From Methanolobus mangrovi (GTDB lineage: Archaea; Halobacteriota; Methanosarcinia; Methanosarcinales; Methanosarcinaceae): DNA of 64,000 nt. Of the stretch, positions 17,294 to 26,122 are shown in pieces. The stretch covers positions 2,559,312-2,623,311 of the forward strand of contig NZ_CP133594.1 of the NCBI RefSeq assembly GCF_031312535.1. Direction: 5' to 3'. The position numbers and the translations under genes are program-made. The notes beneath the pieces are model-generated. The model saw only the letters and a list, made by a program, of their open reading frames with translations, did not search any database and was not told the DNA's origin. Positions within the stretch are counted from its first letter, which is position 1. Every line of letters begins with the position of its first letter.

Positions 17294-18583
17294 ATGGCCG
17301 GATTTAGCGATAAGATAAAAAAGATAACTTCTGTTCTTTCCAAGAAGGATAAAAAAAAAGGGGCTGATTCTCCATTCGATTCAGTTGCTCCTTCATTCCT
17401 ACAGGGTATTCCTGATCTTGGTTCACTTCCTGATTTATCCGCTGGATTGCCTCCGGTACCGCCGGGTAGCCCTCCAGCTGGTCCGCCTGGTTTTCAAAAT
17501 GCTCCGGGTGCTCCTTCATTTCCTCCGGGTATGGCTCCTCCAGGCGTCTCTCCGGGAGGTATATCTCAACAATCTTCTGCAAACAATGAGATGCTGGAAG
17601 AGAACCGGAAAAAGATAAAAGATGTTGAAGGCAAAATTTCAAAGGCCGATGTAGCTCTCAACCTGGTTCAGAAGGAAAATGAAGAGATCAAAAAGACAGT
17701 CGATAAAATAGACCAGAGTGTTCTAGAATTATTATCCCTGTATGAGATCGTTTCCAATCAGGTTAACCCTTTCGTTGGTGATGATGTTGCTTCTCGTGCC
17801 ACAATAGAGAGATTTGATAAAACTGATAAGAGGATCACAGAATTGGGTGACATGCTGGTCCTCATGAAGAACGAATATGACAGCACAGTTCAGAAATTGA
17901 GCCTGCCACAGGGTATTTCATCAGAGGCAGAGTCAAGGATGCATAATATCGAGTCCAAAATGGATGCATTTGCAGATGCAATGATGATGATGCATGAAAG
18001 CATCGAACAATTGTCTTCCAAAACAGAGCAATTGTTTTCCAGAACCAGTGCTCTTGACCAGAATGTCATTGACCTGGCCGAAACAACCACAAATATATCT
18101 TCACGTCTTGATATTTTTGAGAAACAATCAGCGGTCATCAATAGTGTAAATGCTGCTGAAAATACTGATGAAAATGAAGAGTCAAATGACAGTGAACTTG
18201 TTGTGCTGCCAAAAAAATCTTCCATTCCAATGGTGCGGCTGGAGTCCATAAAAGGTGATCCAACCAGTGTTGTTGTCCTGCTTAACTGGATCGAGTTTTT
18301 GATGGAGCGTGTGGGAAGGAACAATCTTATGGATGCTCTTGATTATTATATGGACATCGGGTGGATAAGTGAGGATGTTATGTCTGAGATAATGGCTTAT
18401 GCCCGGGGAATAGATTATTATGTGGAAAAGCCCACATGGCGTCTTCTTCCAGAGGATCACACTAAATCTCTGCTTTTTATAGAAAGGCTGTCAGGCCGCA
18501 AGATCGACAGGAATATGCTCAGTTCCATAGACAGGGAAATGGCAAAGGTGAAGCACGGTCTGGAGGAACTCTATGGGATTTGA
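17294..18583 (+). CDS. arlCDE: Fused archaellum protein ArlC/D/E (FlaC/D/E)
   Basis: A 429-residue cytoplasmic archaellum component. In euryarchaea these proteins link the motor to chemotaxis signals. A short basic N-terminus is followed by a Pro/Gly-rich linker (about 30-95), a coiled-coil ArlC-like domain (about 100-270, with VLELLSLYEIVSNQVNPF) and a C-terminal ArlD/E domain (about 315-425: NWIEFLMERVGRNNLMDAL, then YYVEKPTWRLLPEDH). It is the first gene of the arl operon; archaellin genes that normally precede it are absent. Its last 11 bases overlap arlF. A much larger paralogue lies at 52889-55591. Confidence 0.92.
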   Translation: MAGFSDKIKKITSVLSKKDKKKGADSPFDSVAPSFLQGIPDLGSLPDLSAGLPPVPPGSPPAGPPGFQNAPGAPSFPPGMAPPGVSPGGISQQSSANNEMLEENRKKIKDVEGKISKADVALNLVQKENEEIKKTVDKIDQSVLELLSLYEIVSNQVNPFVGDDVASRATIERFDKTDKRITELGDMLVLMKNEYDSTVQKLSLPQGISSEAESRMHNIESKMDAFADAMMMMHESIEQLSSKTEQLFSRTSALDQNVIDLAETTTNISSRLDIFEKQSAVINSVNAAENTDENEESNDSELVVLPKKSSIPMVRLESIKGDPTSVVVLLNWIEFLMERVGRNNLMDALDYYMDIGWISEDVMSEIMAYARGIDYYVEKPTWRLLPEDHTKSLLFIERLSGRKIDRNMLSSIDREMAKVKHGLEELYGI

Positions 18584-19004
18584 GTTATCAGTAGTCACAG
18601 TTATTTTCTTCATATCTGCAGTACTTTTAGGAACCTTCTCGTACACAATGTTGAGTACTTCTAATGAGGTTGTAGTGGATGCTTCAGTAGAACAGCATAA
18701 GATGCAAAGTATTCGGCTTCAGACAGACATAGAGGTGGATGACTCCATTCCACAGACTTCCGGATCCAATTACAATCTTACTCTAATTCTATCTAATACT
18801 GGTAGTGAGACAATTCGCTTTGATGAATTGAATGTGCTGGTGGACGGAACTCTGAAATCATACTCTTATAGTGACGTTGCTGCTACGTGGACTCCTGCAG
18901 AGACAAGGAACCTGACAGTAACAGGTCTTTACGGTCTTGGAATACATCGTGTTAAGGTCGTAACTTCAAATGGTGTCTCAGCTTATGATTCATATTTGGT
19001 TTGA
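18573..19004 (+). CDS. arlF: Archaellum stator protein ArlF
   Basis: ArlF is a pseudo-periplasmic stator component that binds the S-layer. At 143 residues it has one N-terminal transmembrane helix (about 5-30, FELSVVTVIFFISAVLLGTFSY) and a beta-sandwich outer domain (NLTLILSNTGSETIRFDELNVLVDG). The hydrophobic start lacks a pilin peptidase site, as expected for ArlF. The gene overlaps the end of arlC/D/E, implying translational coupling. Confidence 0.9.
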   Translation: MGFELSVVTVIFFISAVLLGTFSYTMLSTSNEVVVDASVEQHKMQSIRLQTDIEVDDSIPQTSGSNYNLTLILSNTGSETIRFDELNVLVDGTLKSYSYSDVAATWTPAETRNLTVTGLYGLGIHRVKVVTSNGVSAYDSYLV

Positions 19005-19079
19005 CTGGAATGGTAGGTTAATATGCCAATAATTATATATTAATAGACAGTTATATTTCTATTCGGACTGGCAGAAAAA

Positions 19080-19586
19080 ATGAAGAGCATGCTAACTACA
19101 GACAGAAAGAACCTGCTGAAGGACACAAGTGCTGACACCGCTATCACGCACATGATATTCTTCATAGCAGCGATAATACTAGCTATCAGCGTAGTTGCTC
19201 TTATATCGGCTGATGTCCAGTCTATGGTTGCTTCATCGGGTTCAAGTAGTAAATTACTTTCAGAGCAGATGAAAACTGATATCACAATAGTGAATGACCC
19301 TGAGATAATTCCTTACGATGGCGCCAGTAAAAAATACACATTTTATGCAAAGAACACCGGTAAAACAGAATTAGTGCCGGAATACGTGACCGTTCTTGTG
19401 GATGGTATCATGATAAGACCTGATGACATTGATATTGATCTGATGGATGGTGATGTCATATGGAGGCCTGGCGATATCCTTTCCCTTAATGTCACTACCA
19501 ATCCCTCACCTCTTGACTCCGGTGATCACAGGATACTTGTTGCAGCTGAAAATGGTAAATCAGGTGCTATGAGCTTTAAAACGTAA
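19080..19586 (+). CDS. arlG: Archaellum stator protein ArlG
   Basis: ArlG forms filaments capped by ArlF to anchor the motor. The 168-residue protein has a charged N-terminus, one transmembrane helix (about 22-45, ITHMIFFIAAIILAISVVALI) and a beta-rich outer domain (TFYAKNTGKTELVPEYVTVLVDG) that parallels ArlF. A second ATG at codon 4 is possible. It follows arlF after 75 bp and precedes arlH by 13 bp. Confidence 0.9.
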   Translation: MKSMLTTDRKNLLKDTSADTAITHMIFFIAAIILAISVVALISADVQSMVASSGSSSKLLSEQMKTDITIVNDPEIIPYDGASKKYTFYAKNTGKTELVPEYVTVLVDGIMIRPDDIDIDLMDGDVIWRPGDILSLNVTTNPSPLDSGDHRILVAAENGKSGAMSFKT

Positions 19587-19599
19587 TTCAGAGGTAAAA

Positions 19600-20295
19600 A
19601 TGGCAAAAATTAATGTATTTGAGATTCCAAGGGATGATCTTAACGCAAAATTAGGAGGTGGCTTTCCTGCCGGTTCACTGGTAGTGATCGAGGGTGGTAG
19701 CGGTGGTGGAAAGAGCTCCATCAGCCAGAGACTTTCTTTTGGTTTGAACGAGAATGACGTAAGTGTTACTTTAGTTTCCACTCAGATGACAACAAAAGGC
19801 TTTATCAACCAAATGTACTCTCTGGATTACCCGATAGCTCCTTTCCTTTTGAATGGTCTTCTATTGTACATTCCGGTAATTCCACTGGTGCAGGCTGCAA
19901 AATCACGTTCCGATTTCATTGAACGATTAATGGCGGCAGAAGAGCTTTTCGAGAAGAATGTTATAATCATTGATACTCTTTCCTCCCTGATAAAATACAG
20001 TGTGAATATAGAGAAAAGTCTAGAACTGATTTCATTTTTCAAAAAGCTCAATGGTATGGGGAAAGTGATCATACTGACAATAGAGTCTAACCAGCTGAGT
20101 GAGGAGATTGCCTCTATGTTCCGTTCTTCCTGTGATGTTTACATTACTCTTAAATCAAAGCCACTGGGAAGTGAAGTCAAGAGAACTATTCTCGTAAACA
20201 AGTTTACGGGAGCCAAAGGCCCTGTAGGTCAAATGATAGGTTTCAGGATCGAACCAAGGGTTGGTCTTGTTGTCGAGATCGCTTCAGTATCATAA
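19600..20295 (+). CDS. arlH: Archaellum motor ATP-binding protein ArlH
   Basis: ArlH is a KaiC-like ATP-binding regulator that docks on ArlI at the base of the motor. It has 231 residues. The P-loop EGGSGGGKSS lies at about 31-40 and the Walker B strand NVIIIDTLSS near 120. GAGGT is correctly spaced before the ATG. Position between arlG and arlI matches the conserved operon order. Confidence 0.95.
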   Translation: MAKINVFEIPRDDLNAKLGGGFPAGSLVVIEGGSGGGKSSISQRLSFGLNENDVSVTLVSTQMTTKGFINQMYSLDYPIAPFLLNGLLLYIPVIPLVQAAKSRSDFIERLMAAEELFEKNVIIIDTLSSLIKYSVNIEKSLELISFFKKLNGMGKVIILTIESNQLSEEIASMFRSSCDVYITLKSKPLGSEVKRTILVNKFTGAKGPVGQMIGFRIEPRVGLVVEIASVS

Positions 20296-20313
20296 GATCA
20301 AAAGAGTGGTTAG

Positions 20314-21972
20314 ATGGATCCGGAATTTCAAAAAGCTGTACAAAGAAACCCTCATCTTGGAATATATGTAAAGAAATTTATGCAGGAAACCGGAGCAGAT
20401 GAACCCACTTTTATGGTGAGCCTTTCAAAAGATATTGACAAAGAAAATGTTAACATCATTCTTCCAGTGGGAGATCCTGTATTCGTTCATCTTTACGGGA
20501 GCTCCGAAATTGGTGAGGTCAAATATTATGGAATAGAACCTTTACTCAACAACACTGAAAGAAAAAAATATGAAGCTGTTCTGGATATTATTCTTGAAAG
20601 ATCATCCTATGAGCCTGTTCCTGAGTCTGAGGCTGATCTCAAGGAACTTATTACTAAGCTACTCAACGAAGCAATTGATATTGGTTCAGGTGGGAACGTC
20701 GAAGAAAAAGGAACCGGCAAGTTCAATATACTCCAAAAGCTGATGCCCATACAAAAAAAGGTTCCGATGACCCAGAGTGAGTACAACAAGATTCTCTATC
20801 ACCTGGAAAGGGACATTATTGGTTCCGGGCCAATCGAACCCATTATCAGGGACCCTTATCTTGAAGATATCCACAGTATTGGCATTGATAATGTGTTCAT
20901 CGTTCACAAAATATTCGATATGGTGAAGACTGACCTCACGTTCGGGGATGAGCAGGGACTGGATAACTGGCTGAGGAGCATGAGTGAGCGTATCGGTCGT
21001 CCTGTAAGTGATGCCCGCCCTATCGCGGATGGTGCTCTTCCAGATGGTTCCCGTATCAATATTATTTACAGTCTGGATGTCAGTAAGCGTGGAAGCAGTT
21101 TTACCATGCGTAAGTTCAGTGAGGTGCCTGTGAGCATTATCCAGCTCATTACCTGGGGTGCACTGAGTGCGGAAATGGCAGCTTATATGTGGATGTGTCT
21201 TGAGAATGGTATGAGTATTTTCTTTAGTGGTGAGACTGCAAGCGGGAAAACAACGATGCTTAATGCATGTCTTGCTTTTGTAAATCCTAGATCTAAAGTA
21301 TTCTCCGCCGAGGATACGGCTGAAGTCCAGCCACCGCAGCCTGTATGGCAGCAGCTGATAACTCGTGAGGAAGGTCCTATTGACTCAAGGGTAGATACTT
21401 TCGCCCTACTTAAGGCTGCACTTCGTTCAAGACCAAACTACATCATAGTTGGTGAAATTCGAGGAGCTGAAGGTAACGTAGCTTTCCAGGGTATGCAGAC
21501 AGGACACCCTGTACTTGCAACATTCCACGCATCTGCAGTTTCAAAGATGATACAGCGTCTCACAGCAGACCCTATCAACGTACCTGTCACGTTCATTGAT
21601 AATCTGAACATTGCAATGATCCTGTCAGCTGTCTATCGTAAAGGTAAATTCCTGCGACGTGCCCTTGCAATTGAGGAGATTGAAGGTTATTACGAGGAGA
21701 TTGGTGGTGTTGCCACAAGGGCTGTTTTCCAGTGGGAACCTGATACTGACAAGCATAAGTTCCGTGGTCTGAACAATAGTTACATCCTGGAAGACAAAAT
21801 AGCTACAAAACTTGGTTATGAGGACAAGAGGATGATATATCAGGATCTTTTCCTCAGGGCAAGAATACTTGATGAAATGAAATCACGAGGTATCGAAGAC
21901 TATTACGATGTTCTTGAGATCATAGTCAACTTCTATAAACATGGTGTTGAAGGCCTTCCATTTACAATCTAG
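20314..21972 (+). CDS. arlI: Archaellum assembly and rotation ATPase ArlI
   Basis: ArlI is the GspE-type hexameric ATPase that powers filament assembly and rotation. It has 552 residues. Walker A GETASGKT lies at 306-313, the Asp box around SAEDTAEVQPPQP, Walker B YIIVGEIRG near 376-384, and the His box TGHPVLATFHA near 397. The N-terminal domain (1-220) is the flexible part that contacts ArlH. The stop is TAG, uncommon in this window, and the reading frame continues open directly into arlJ. Confidence 0.97.
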   Translation: MDPEFQKAVQRNPHLGIYVKKFMQETGADEPTFMVSLSKDIDKENVNIILPVGDPVFVHLYGSSEIGEVKYYGIEPLLNNTERKKYEAVLDIILERSSYEPVPESEADLKELITKLLNEAIDIGSGGNVEEKGTGKFNILQKLMPIQKKVPMTQSEYNKILYHLERDIIGSGPIEPIIRDPYLEDIHSIGIDNVFIVHKIFDMVKTDLTFGDEQGLDNWLRSMSERIGRPVSDARPIADGALPDGSRINIIYSLDVSKRGSSFTMRKFSEVPVSIIQLITWGALSAEMAAYMWMCLENGMSIFFSGETASGKTTMLNACLAFVNPRSKVFSAEDTAEVQPPQPVWQQLITREEGPIDSRVDTFALLKAALRSRPNYIIVGEIRGAEGNVAFQGMQTGHPVLATFHASAVSKMIQRLTADPINVPVTFIDNLNIAMILSAVYRKGKFLRRALAIEEIEGYYEEIGGVATRAVFQWEPDTDKHKFRGLNNSYILEDKIATKLGYEDKRMIYQDLFLRARILDEMKSRGIEDYYDVLEIIVNFYKHGVEGLPFTI

Positions 21973-21981
21973 GTGAGCTTC

Positions 21982-23637
21982 ATGAGTTATGAAAAGGCAT
22001 TCAAGAATATTGGCATGGAACCTAAGGCTTATGCCAAGAAGTTTGCCTTACCTATAATATCATTCGGTTTTATTTTTTCAATAATTCTTATGGTAGCGTT
22101 TCCTGCACTTTTCACGGGTACTACCAAGTATATACCAGCATTAATTCCGGTTATATGTATTATCTTTGCCTTATCATATCCTTTGACAATTCTTGCTGCC
22201 AAGGCATCACGTATAGACAATAATATGCACTACTATATCACTCAGATGGGTTCAATTGCAACAGCGGAAACCCCAAGGATAGATATAGTACGTATCGTTT
22301 CAGAAAATGAGGATTACCAGGAACTTGCCGAGGAAACAAAGAAGATCTACGATCTTGTAACCGTATGGCATCTTAGTCTTGCTGATGCATGTCGCTTTAT
22401 TTCTAAAAGAACTCCTTCTATTATATTCGAGGACTTCCTTGACAGATTCGCACATGCACTTCAGTCGGGAGAAGATGTTAAAACCTTCCTTTTTGCAGAG
22501 CAGAGTGTGGTAATGAATGAGTATGAATCAATGTATTTCGGTGCCCTTTATGTTGTTGAGATCATTAAGGAACTATTCGTGTCCCTTGTGATGTCCCTGA
22601 TATTCATGGCATCATTTGCTGTCATCATGCCGGTCATTACAGGTATGAATGCAGAACTTCTCATGAGTATAGTCGTGCTCGTCTTCCTTGTAACAGATCT
22701 TGTAATGGTAATGTTCACAAAAAGCAAAATACCAAAAGATCCTGCATGGAGTCGTTCTTCCAATATGACTGAGAACAAGTTAAAGTTATATCGTTCAGTA
22801 CCAATTTCCATAGCTGGCTGCATAATTGTGTTTATCGCAGTTTCACTTTATGGGAAGATAGAAACTTCAATTGCTGTGGCTATGGTTTTAACTCCTCTCG
22901 TTTATACAGGCCATGTATCAAGGTCAATAGAGAAGAGTATTCGTAGGAAAGATGAGAACTTCCCTGCATTCATCCGTTCTCTTGGAAGTTCTGCCGGTGC
23001 AAGGGGTGGTGTCATTGATGATGCACTGAAAGCCCTGAGAGCGCATGACTTCGGTCCTCTGACAAAAGATGTGAACAACCTTTACAAGATGCTTGTCACC
23101 AGAATCGACAAATTTGGCTCATGGGAATATTTCTCAGCTAACACCGGAAGTAATCTGATACAGCGTTTTTCTGTAATGTTTGTGCAGGCAACTAATCTGG
23201 GTGGCCAGCCAGAGATCATCGGGGATATAATAGCAACGAACTTCCACAAGATAGTAACTCTCAGGAAAAAGAGATCACAGTCTGCCGGAAGTCTTGTCGG
23301 TGTCCTGTATGGCCTTACAGGCGGTATTGGTTTTACCATGTATATCTCACTTGGTGTGGTGGGACTTATGCAGGATATGTTCTCGGCTGTGGAAATGCCT
23401 CCGGGGATGTCCATGGGAATGGTGCTGTATACGGATGTCGGCAGCATTGAGACACTTTCAAACATGGTTATGTTGATAATGGTTGGTCATTCCCTGATGT
23501 CCGCTCTTCTTATCAGGATAGTGGATGGAGGGCATATGTTGAGTGCCACCACTGACTTTGTGATAATGGTATGGATATCCGGGGTAAGTGCAGTCGTCAC
23601 TATGTCAGGTGTATCTTCGTTACTGAATCTAAGCTAA
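21982..23637 (+). CDS. arlJ: Archaellum membrane platform protein ArlJ
   Basis: ArlJ is the polytopic TadC/GspF-like membrane core on which the archaellum is assembled. I prefer the ATG at 21982 (551 residues) because GGTGA stands five bases before it; a GTG three codons upstream directly abuts the arlI stop. Membrane segments are visible near 15-75, 195-250, 270-320 and 440-550, separated by two cytoplasmic helical domains (for example SIRRKDENFPAFIRSLGSSAGARGG). It ends the arl operon and is convergent with the LeuB/AksF gene. Confidence 0.95.
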   Translation: MSYEKAFKNIGMEPKAYAKKFALPIISFGFIFSIILMVAFPALFTGTTKYIPALIPVICIIFALSYPLTILAAKASRIDNNMHYYITQMGSIATAETPRIDIVRIVSENEDYQELAEETKKIYDLVTVWHLSLADACRFISKRTPSIIFEDFLDRFAHALQSGEDVKTFLFAEQSVVMNEYESMYFGALYVVEIIKELFVSLVMSLIFMASFAVIMPVITGMNAELLMSIVVLVFLVTDLVMVMFTKSKIPKDPAWSRSSNMTENKLKLYRSVPISIAGCIIVFIAVSLYGKIETSIAVAMVLTPLVYTGHVSRSIEKSIRRKDENFPAFIRSLGSSAGARGGVIDDALKALRAHDFGPLTKDVNNLYKMLVTRIDKFGSWEYFSANTGSNLIQRFSVMFVQATNLGGQPEIIGDIIATNFHKIVTLRKKRSQSAGSLVGVLYGLTGGIGFTMYISLGVVGLMQDMFSAVEMPPGMSMGMVLYTDVGSIETLSNMVMLIMVGHSLMSALLIRIVDGGHMLSATTDFVIMVWISGVSAVVTMSGVSSLLNLS

Positions 23638-23679
23638 AAAAATTTAAATATCAAAAGAATGGAAAGCAACTAGGACTTT

Positions 23680-24678
23680 TCATTCCATTTTTGTTCTTAT
23701 GTATTTTGCAATAGTGTTGCCAACTTCTGATGTGGTATGTTTGCCACCAAGATCCGGCGTGCAAATACCCATATTAAGTGCGACATCTATGGCTTCTTCA
23801 ACAATGGCTGCTTCTGCAAGATCGCCATGCCATTCAAGGAGCATTTTCAGACTCAGTATTGCAGCGACAGGATTTGCCCTATTATTACCAGCAATGTCAG
23901 GAGCACTTCCATGCACCGGTTCGAAGAATGCATATTTCTCTCCGATATTGGCGCTGGGCAGAAGGCCAAGTCCACCAACCAGGGCACCTGACATATCACT
24001 CAGGATATCTCCAAAGAGATTGGTTGTAACTATGACATCATAATTCCATGGAGATGTAATGAGGTTGTAGGCAAATGAGTCTACAAGTTCATCCCGGTGC
24101 AGCACCCCTGTATCTATTGCAGACTGCCGGGAAACATCAAGAAATAGCTTGTCTGACTTCATAACATTGGATTTATGGACTATCGTCAGTTTGTTCATTC
24201 TGCTCTTTGCAAGTTTGCAAGCGTAATCAGCAATTCTTTTTGATCCTTTTCTTGTGACCACTCGTTTGGTGGTGGAAATATCAGTCCCTATTTCCTCGAT
24301 ACCCGAATACAGCCCTTCTGTATTTTCTCTCACAATGATGAAATTGAAATCATTACGCTCATGAATTCCCTTTACAGAGGGCAAAGGACGTATGGGGCGT
24401 ATATTTGCGTACATGTCCAGTTCTTTGCGAATGGTCAGGAGCACGCTCTTATAATTAGGGTCAGGTGGCGTTGTTACTGCGCCGAAGAATACACAATCAC
24501 ATTCTTTCAATGTATCTATATCTTCGTCGGTTATTGCAGAACCTGTCCTCTCCCATTTTCCATAACCAAGTTCCACCGGTATTTTTTCAACATCAAGGCC
24601 CAGTGAGTCAAGGACCTCTATTGCCGCGGGAATAACTTCTTTACCGATTCCATCGCCTTCGACAACTGCCAATTTCAT
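23680..24678 (-). CDS. 3-isopropylmalate / isohomocitrate dehydrogenase (LeuB/AksF family)
   Basis: A 332-residue NAD(P)-dependent beta-decarboxylating dehydrogenase. Family landmarks are GDGIGKEVIP near 9, RENTEGLYSGIE near 115, the catalytic region HKSNVMK, and the NTSD-equivalent GDILSDMSGAL with HGSAPDIAGNN near 255. In methanogens this family covers LeuB (leucine) and AksF (2-oxosuberate for coenzyme B). The small subunit two genes upstream carries a homoaconitase-type loop, which favours AksF or a broad-specificity enzyme. The start overlaps the preceding unknown gene by four bases, so the two are translationally coupled. Confidence 0.85.
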   Translation of the reverse strand: MKLAVVEGDGIGKEVIPAAIEVLDSLGLDVEKIPVELGYGKWERTGSAITDEDIDTLKECDCVFFGAVTTPPDPNYKSVLLTIRKELDMYANIRPIRPLPSVKGIHERNDFNFIIVRENTEGLYSGIEEIGTDISTTKRVVTRKGSKRIADYACKLAKSRMNKLTIVHKSNVMKSDKLFLDVSRQSAIDTGVLHRDELVDSFAYNLITSPWNYDVIVTTNLFGDILSDMSGALVGGLGLLPSANIGEKYAFFEPVHGSAPDIAGNNRANPVAAILSLKMLLEWHGDLAEAAIVEEAIDVALNMGICTPDLGGKHTTSEVGNTIAKYIRTKME

Positions 24679-25541
24679 GATTGTTCCTCTTTGTTTTTTC
24701 TTATGTCAGCAATAAGTTCCCATACAGCTTTAGCCACTTCGAATTCAGATGCACCCCAGTGGACCATTGCTCCGCGAATACCATTAATGGTCACGATGCC
24801 GGATTTTTCGGAGCGACAACACCTTGTTATGAAAGGCTTCGATGGTTTGAATACATCGGATTTAAAGGGACATATATTAATAAATGAATACTCAAGTCCC
24901 GGGAATCGTGATTCAAACAGGGTCCTTGATATCTCACATCCGACCAGCAGTGCACCATCTTCTTCAATTACATCGCAATCAAGGCATTTTCCTTCCAGGC
25001 CGGAAGAAGAACATGGGAATACGGTATTTTCACCTTCAAATTTTCGAAGGTTTGTGAGATTTTCTGAGAACTTGATCGTAAGTTCTCCGAATATTCCGCT
25101 TTGTTCCAATCTTCGTACAACACTTGCAAGCCAGGAAGGCTCAGGTGGCACTACATCCACGATTTCAATATCCATAATTGCTGAAAGGTCAGGTTTGTGC
25201 ACAAAGGTCAGGTGCTTGTCGATGCCTGTGAATATGACCGTGGTGATATTTCCCTTGCAGATATCTGATGCAATCTCTATTAGTAGTGCCCTGTCTTTGA
25301 TATTCAGTTCTTTTCCATAACGAACTATCTCATCACCTGAAGCTAGCATATTCAGTGCAGTAACCTCTCTTAGCAGTTCACCACCCTGATGTGTCACTTC
25401 ATAAAGGGAGTAACTACTCTCTGAATCGCAATTTTCTACAATAAGGTATTTCGTAAGGAAGTAGATGCGCCTGTCCTTGCCATCGGGAATCTCCCTGCTA
25501 TGGCCGATATGTTTGTATTCATCAGGAAATATCATTTTCAT
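24675..25541 (-). CDS. Unknown protein between LeuD/AksE- and LeuB/AksF-type genes
   Basis: A 288-residue soluble protein that I do not recognise. It contains several conserved-looking cysteines (CSSSGLEGKCLDCDV, CEISR, CPFK, TRCCRSEKSG) that might bind metal, a segment VDVVPPEPSWLASVVRRLE and a C-terminal helix. It starts four bases after the LeuD/AksE-type stop and overlaps the LeuB/AksF start by four bases, so it is embedded in that operon. Position suggests a role tied to leucine or 2-oxosuberate synthesis, or regulation of it, but nothing in the sequence shows an enzymatic fold. Confidence 0.75.
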   Translation of the reverse strand: MKMIFPDEYKHIGHSREIPDGKDRRIYFLTKYLIVENCDSESSYSLYEVTHQGGELLREVTALNMLASGDEIVRYGKELNIKDRALLIEIASDICKGNITTVIFTGIDKHLTFVHKPDLSAIMDIEIVDVVPPEPSWLASVVRRLEQSGIFGELTIKFSENLTNLRKFEGENTVFPCSSSGLEGKCLDCDVIEEDGALLVGCEISRTLFESRFPGLEYSFINICPFKSDVFKPSKPFITRCCRSEKSGIVTINGIRGAMVHWGASEFEVAKAVWELIADIRKNKEEQS

Positions 25542-25545
25542 ATGA

Positions 25546-26034
25546 TTACTGTGAGTTCTTCTTTGCTTTACGCTGGGCTACGAGTCCACCTTTAGTCAGC
25601 ATTTCAAGAAGGAAATCAGGTAGCTTGTTTCCATGGAACACTTTACCGTTAACTTTTACAGTTCCCTGAAGCAAGTCAATTTCCACTTCATCGCCTTCAC
25701 TGCACTGTACGTCTGCTTCCATGAGTGGCAGTCCGACATTGATGGCATTCCTGAAGAATATCCTCCCAAATGATTTTGCTACTATGCATGCAACACCTGC
25801 ATACTTTAGTGCCAATACTGCCTGTTCCCTGGAAGAGCCACATCCAAAGTTATCATCTGCAACGATGACATCTCCCTTTTTAACCTTTTTAGAGAACTCA
25901 GGGTCTATTCCTTCCATAGCATGATCAGCAAGGGCCTGCATATCTGTTGTGCGCAGGTATTTTCCGGGAATTATTACATCGGTATCGATATCACTGCCGA
26001 ATATCCATGCTTTTCCCTTGATTATATTGTCCAA
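25546..26034 (-). CDS. Isopropylmalate isomerase / homoaconitase small subunit (LeuD/AksE family)
   Basis: A 162-residue small subunit of an aconitase-type hydro-lyase. The family signature [17 protein letters not shown] lies near 64 and [16 protein letters not shown] near 88. The substrate-specificity loop reads YLRT near residue 27. As I recall published work on the Methanocaldococcus enzymes, YLRT marks homoaconitase (AksE/HacB) and YLVY marks isopropylmalate isomerase (LeuD), so 2-oxosuberate synthesis is favoured. The large subunit is not in the window. Confidence 0.85.
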   Translation of the reverse strand: MDNIIKGKAWIFGSDIDTDVIIPGKYLRTTDMQALADHAMEGIDPEFSKKVKKGDVIVADDNFGCGSSREQAVLALKYAGVACIVAKSFGRIFFRNAINVGLPLMEADVQCSEGDEVEIDLLQGTVKVNGKVFHGNKLPDFLLEMLTKGGLVAQRKAKKNSQ

Positions 26035-26122
26035 TATATCACCTTAGAGCTAGCTTCTGCATGATGTTATTTGTAAGTATCGGGAAAGTAAAAAAAGTAA
26101 AGATAGAATGGGGATGAAGATT

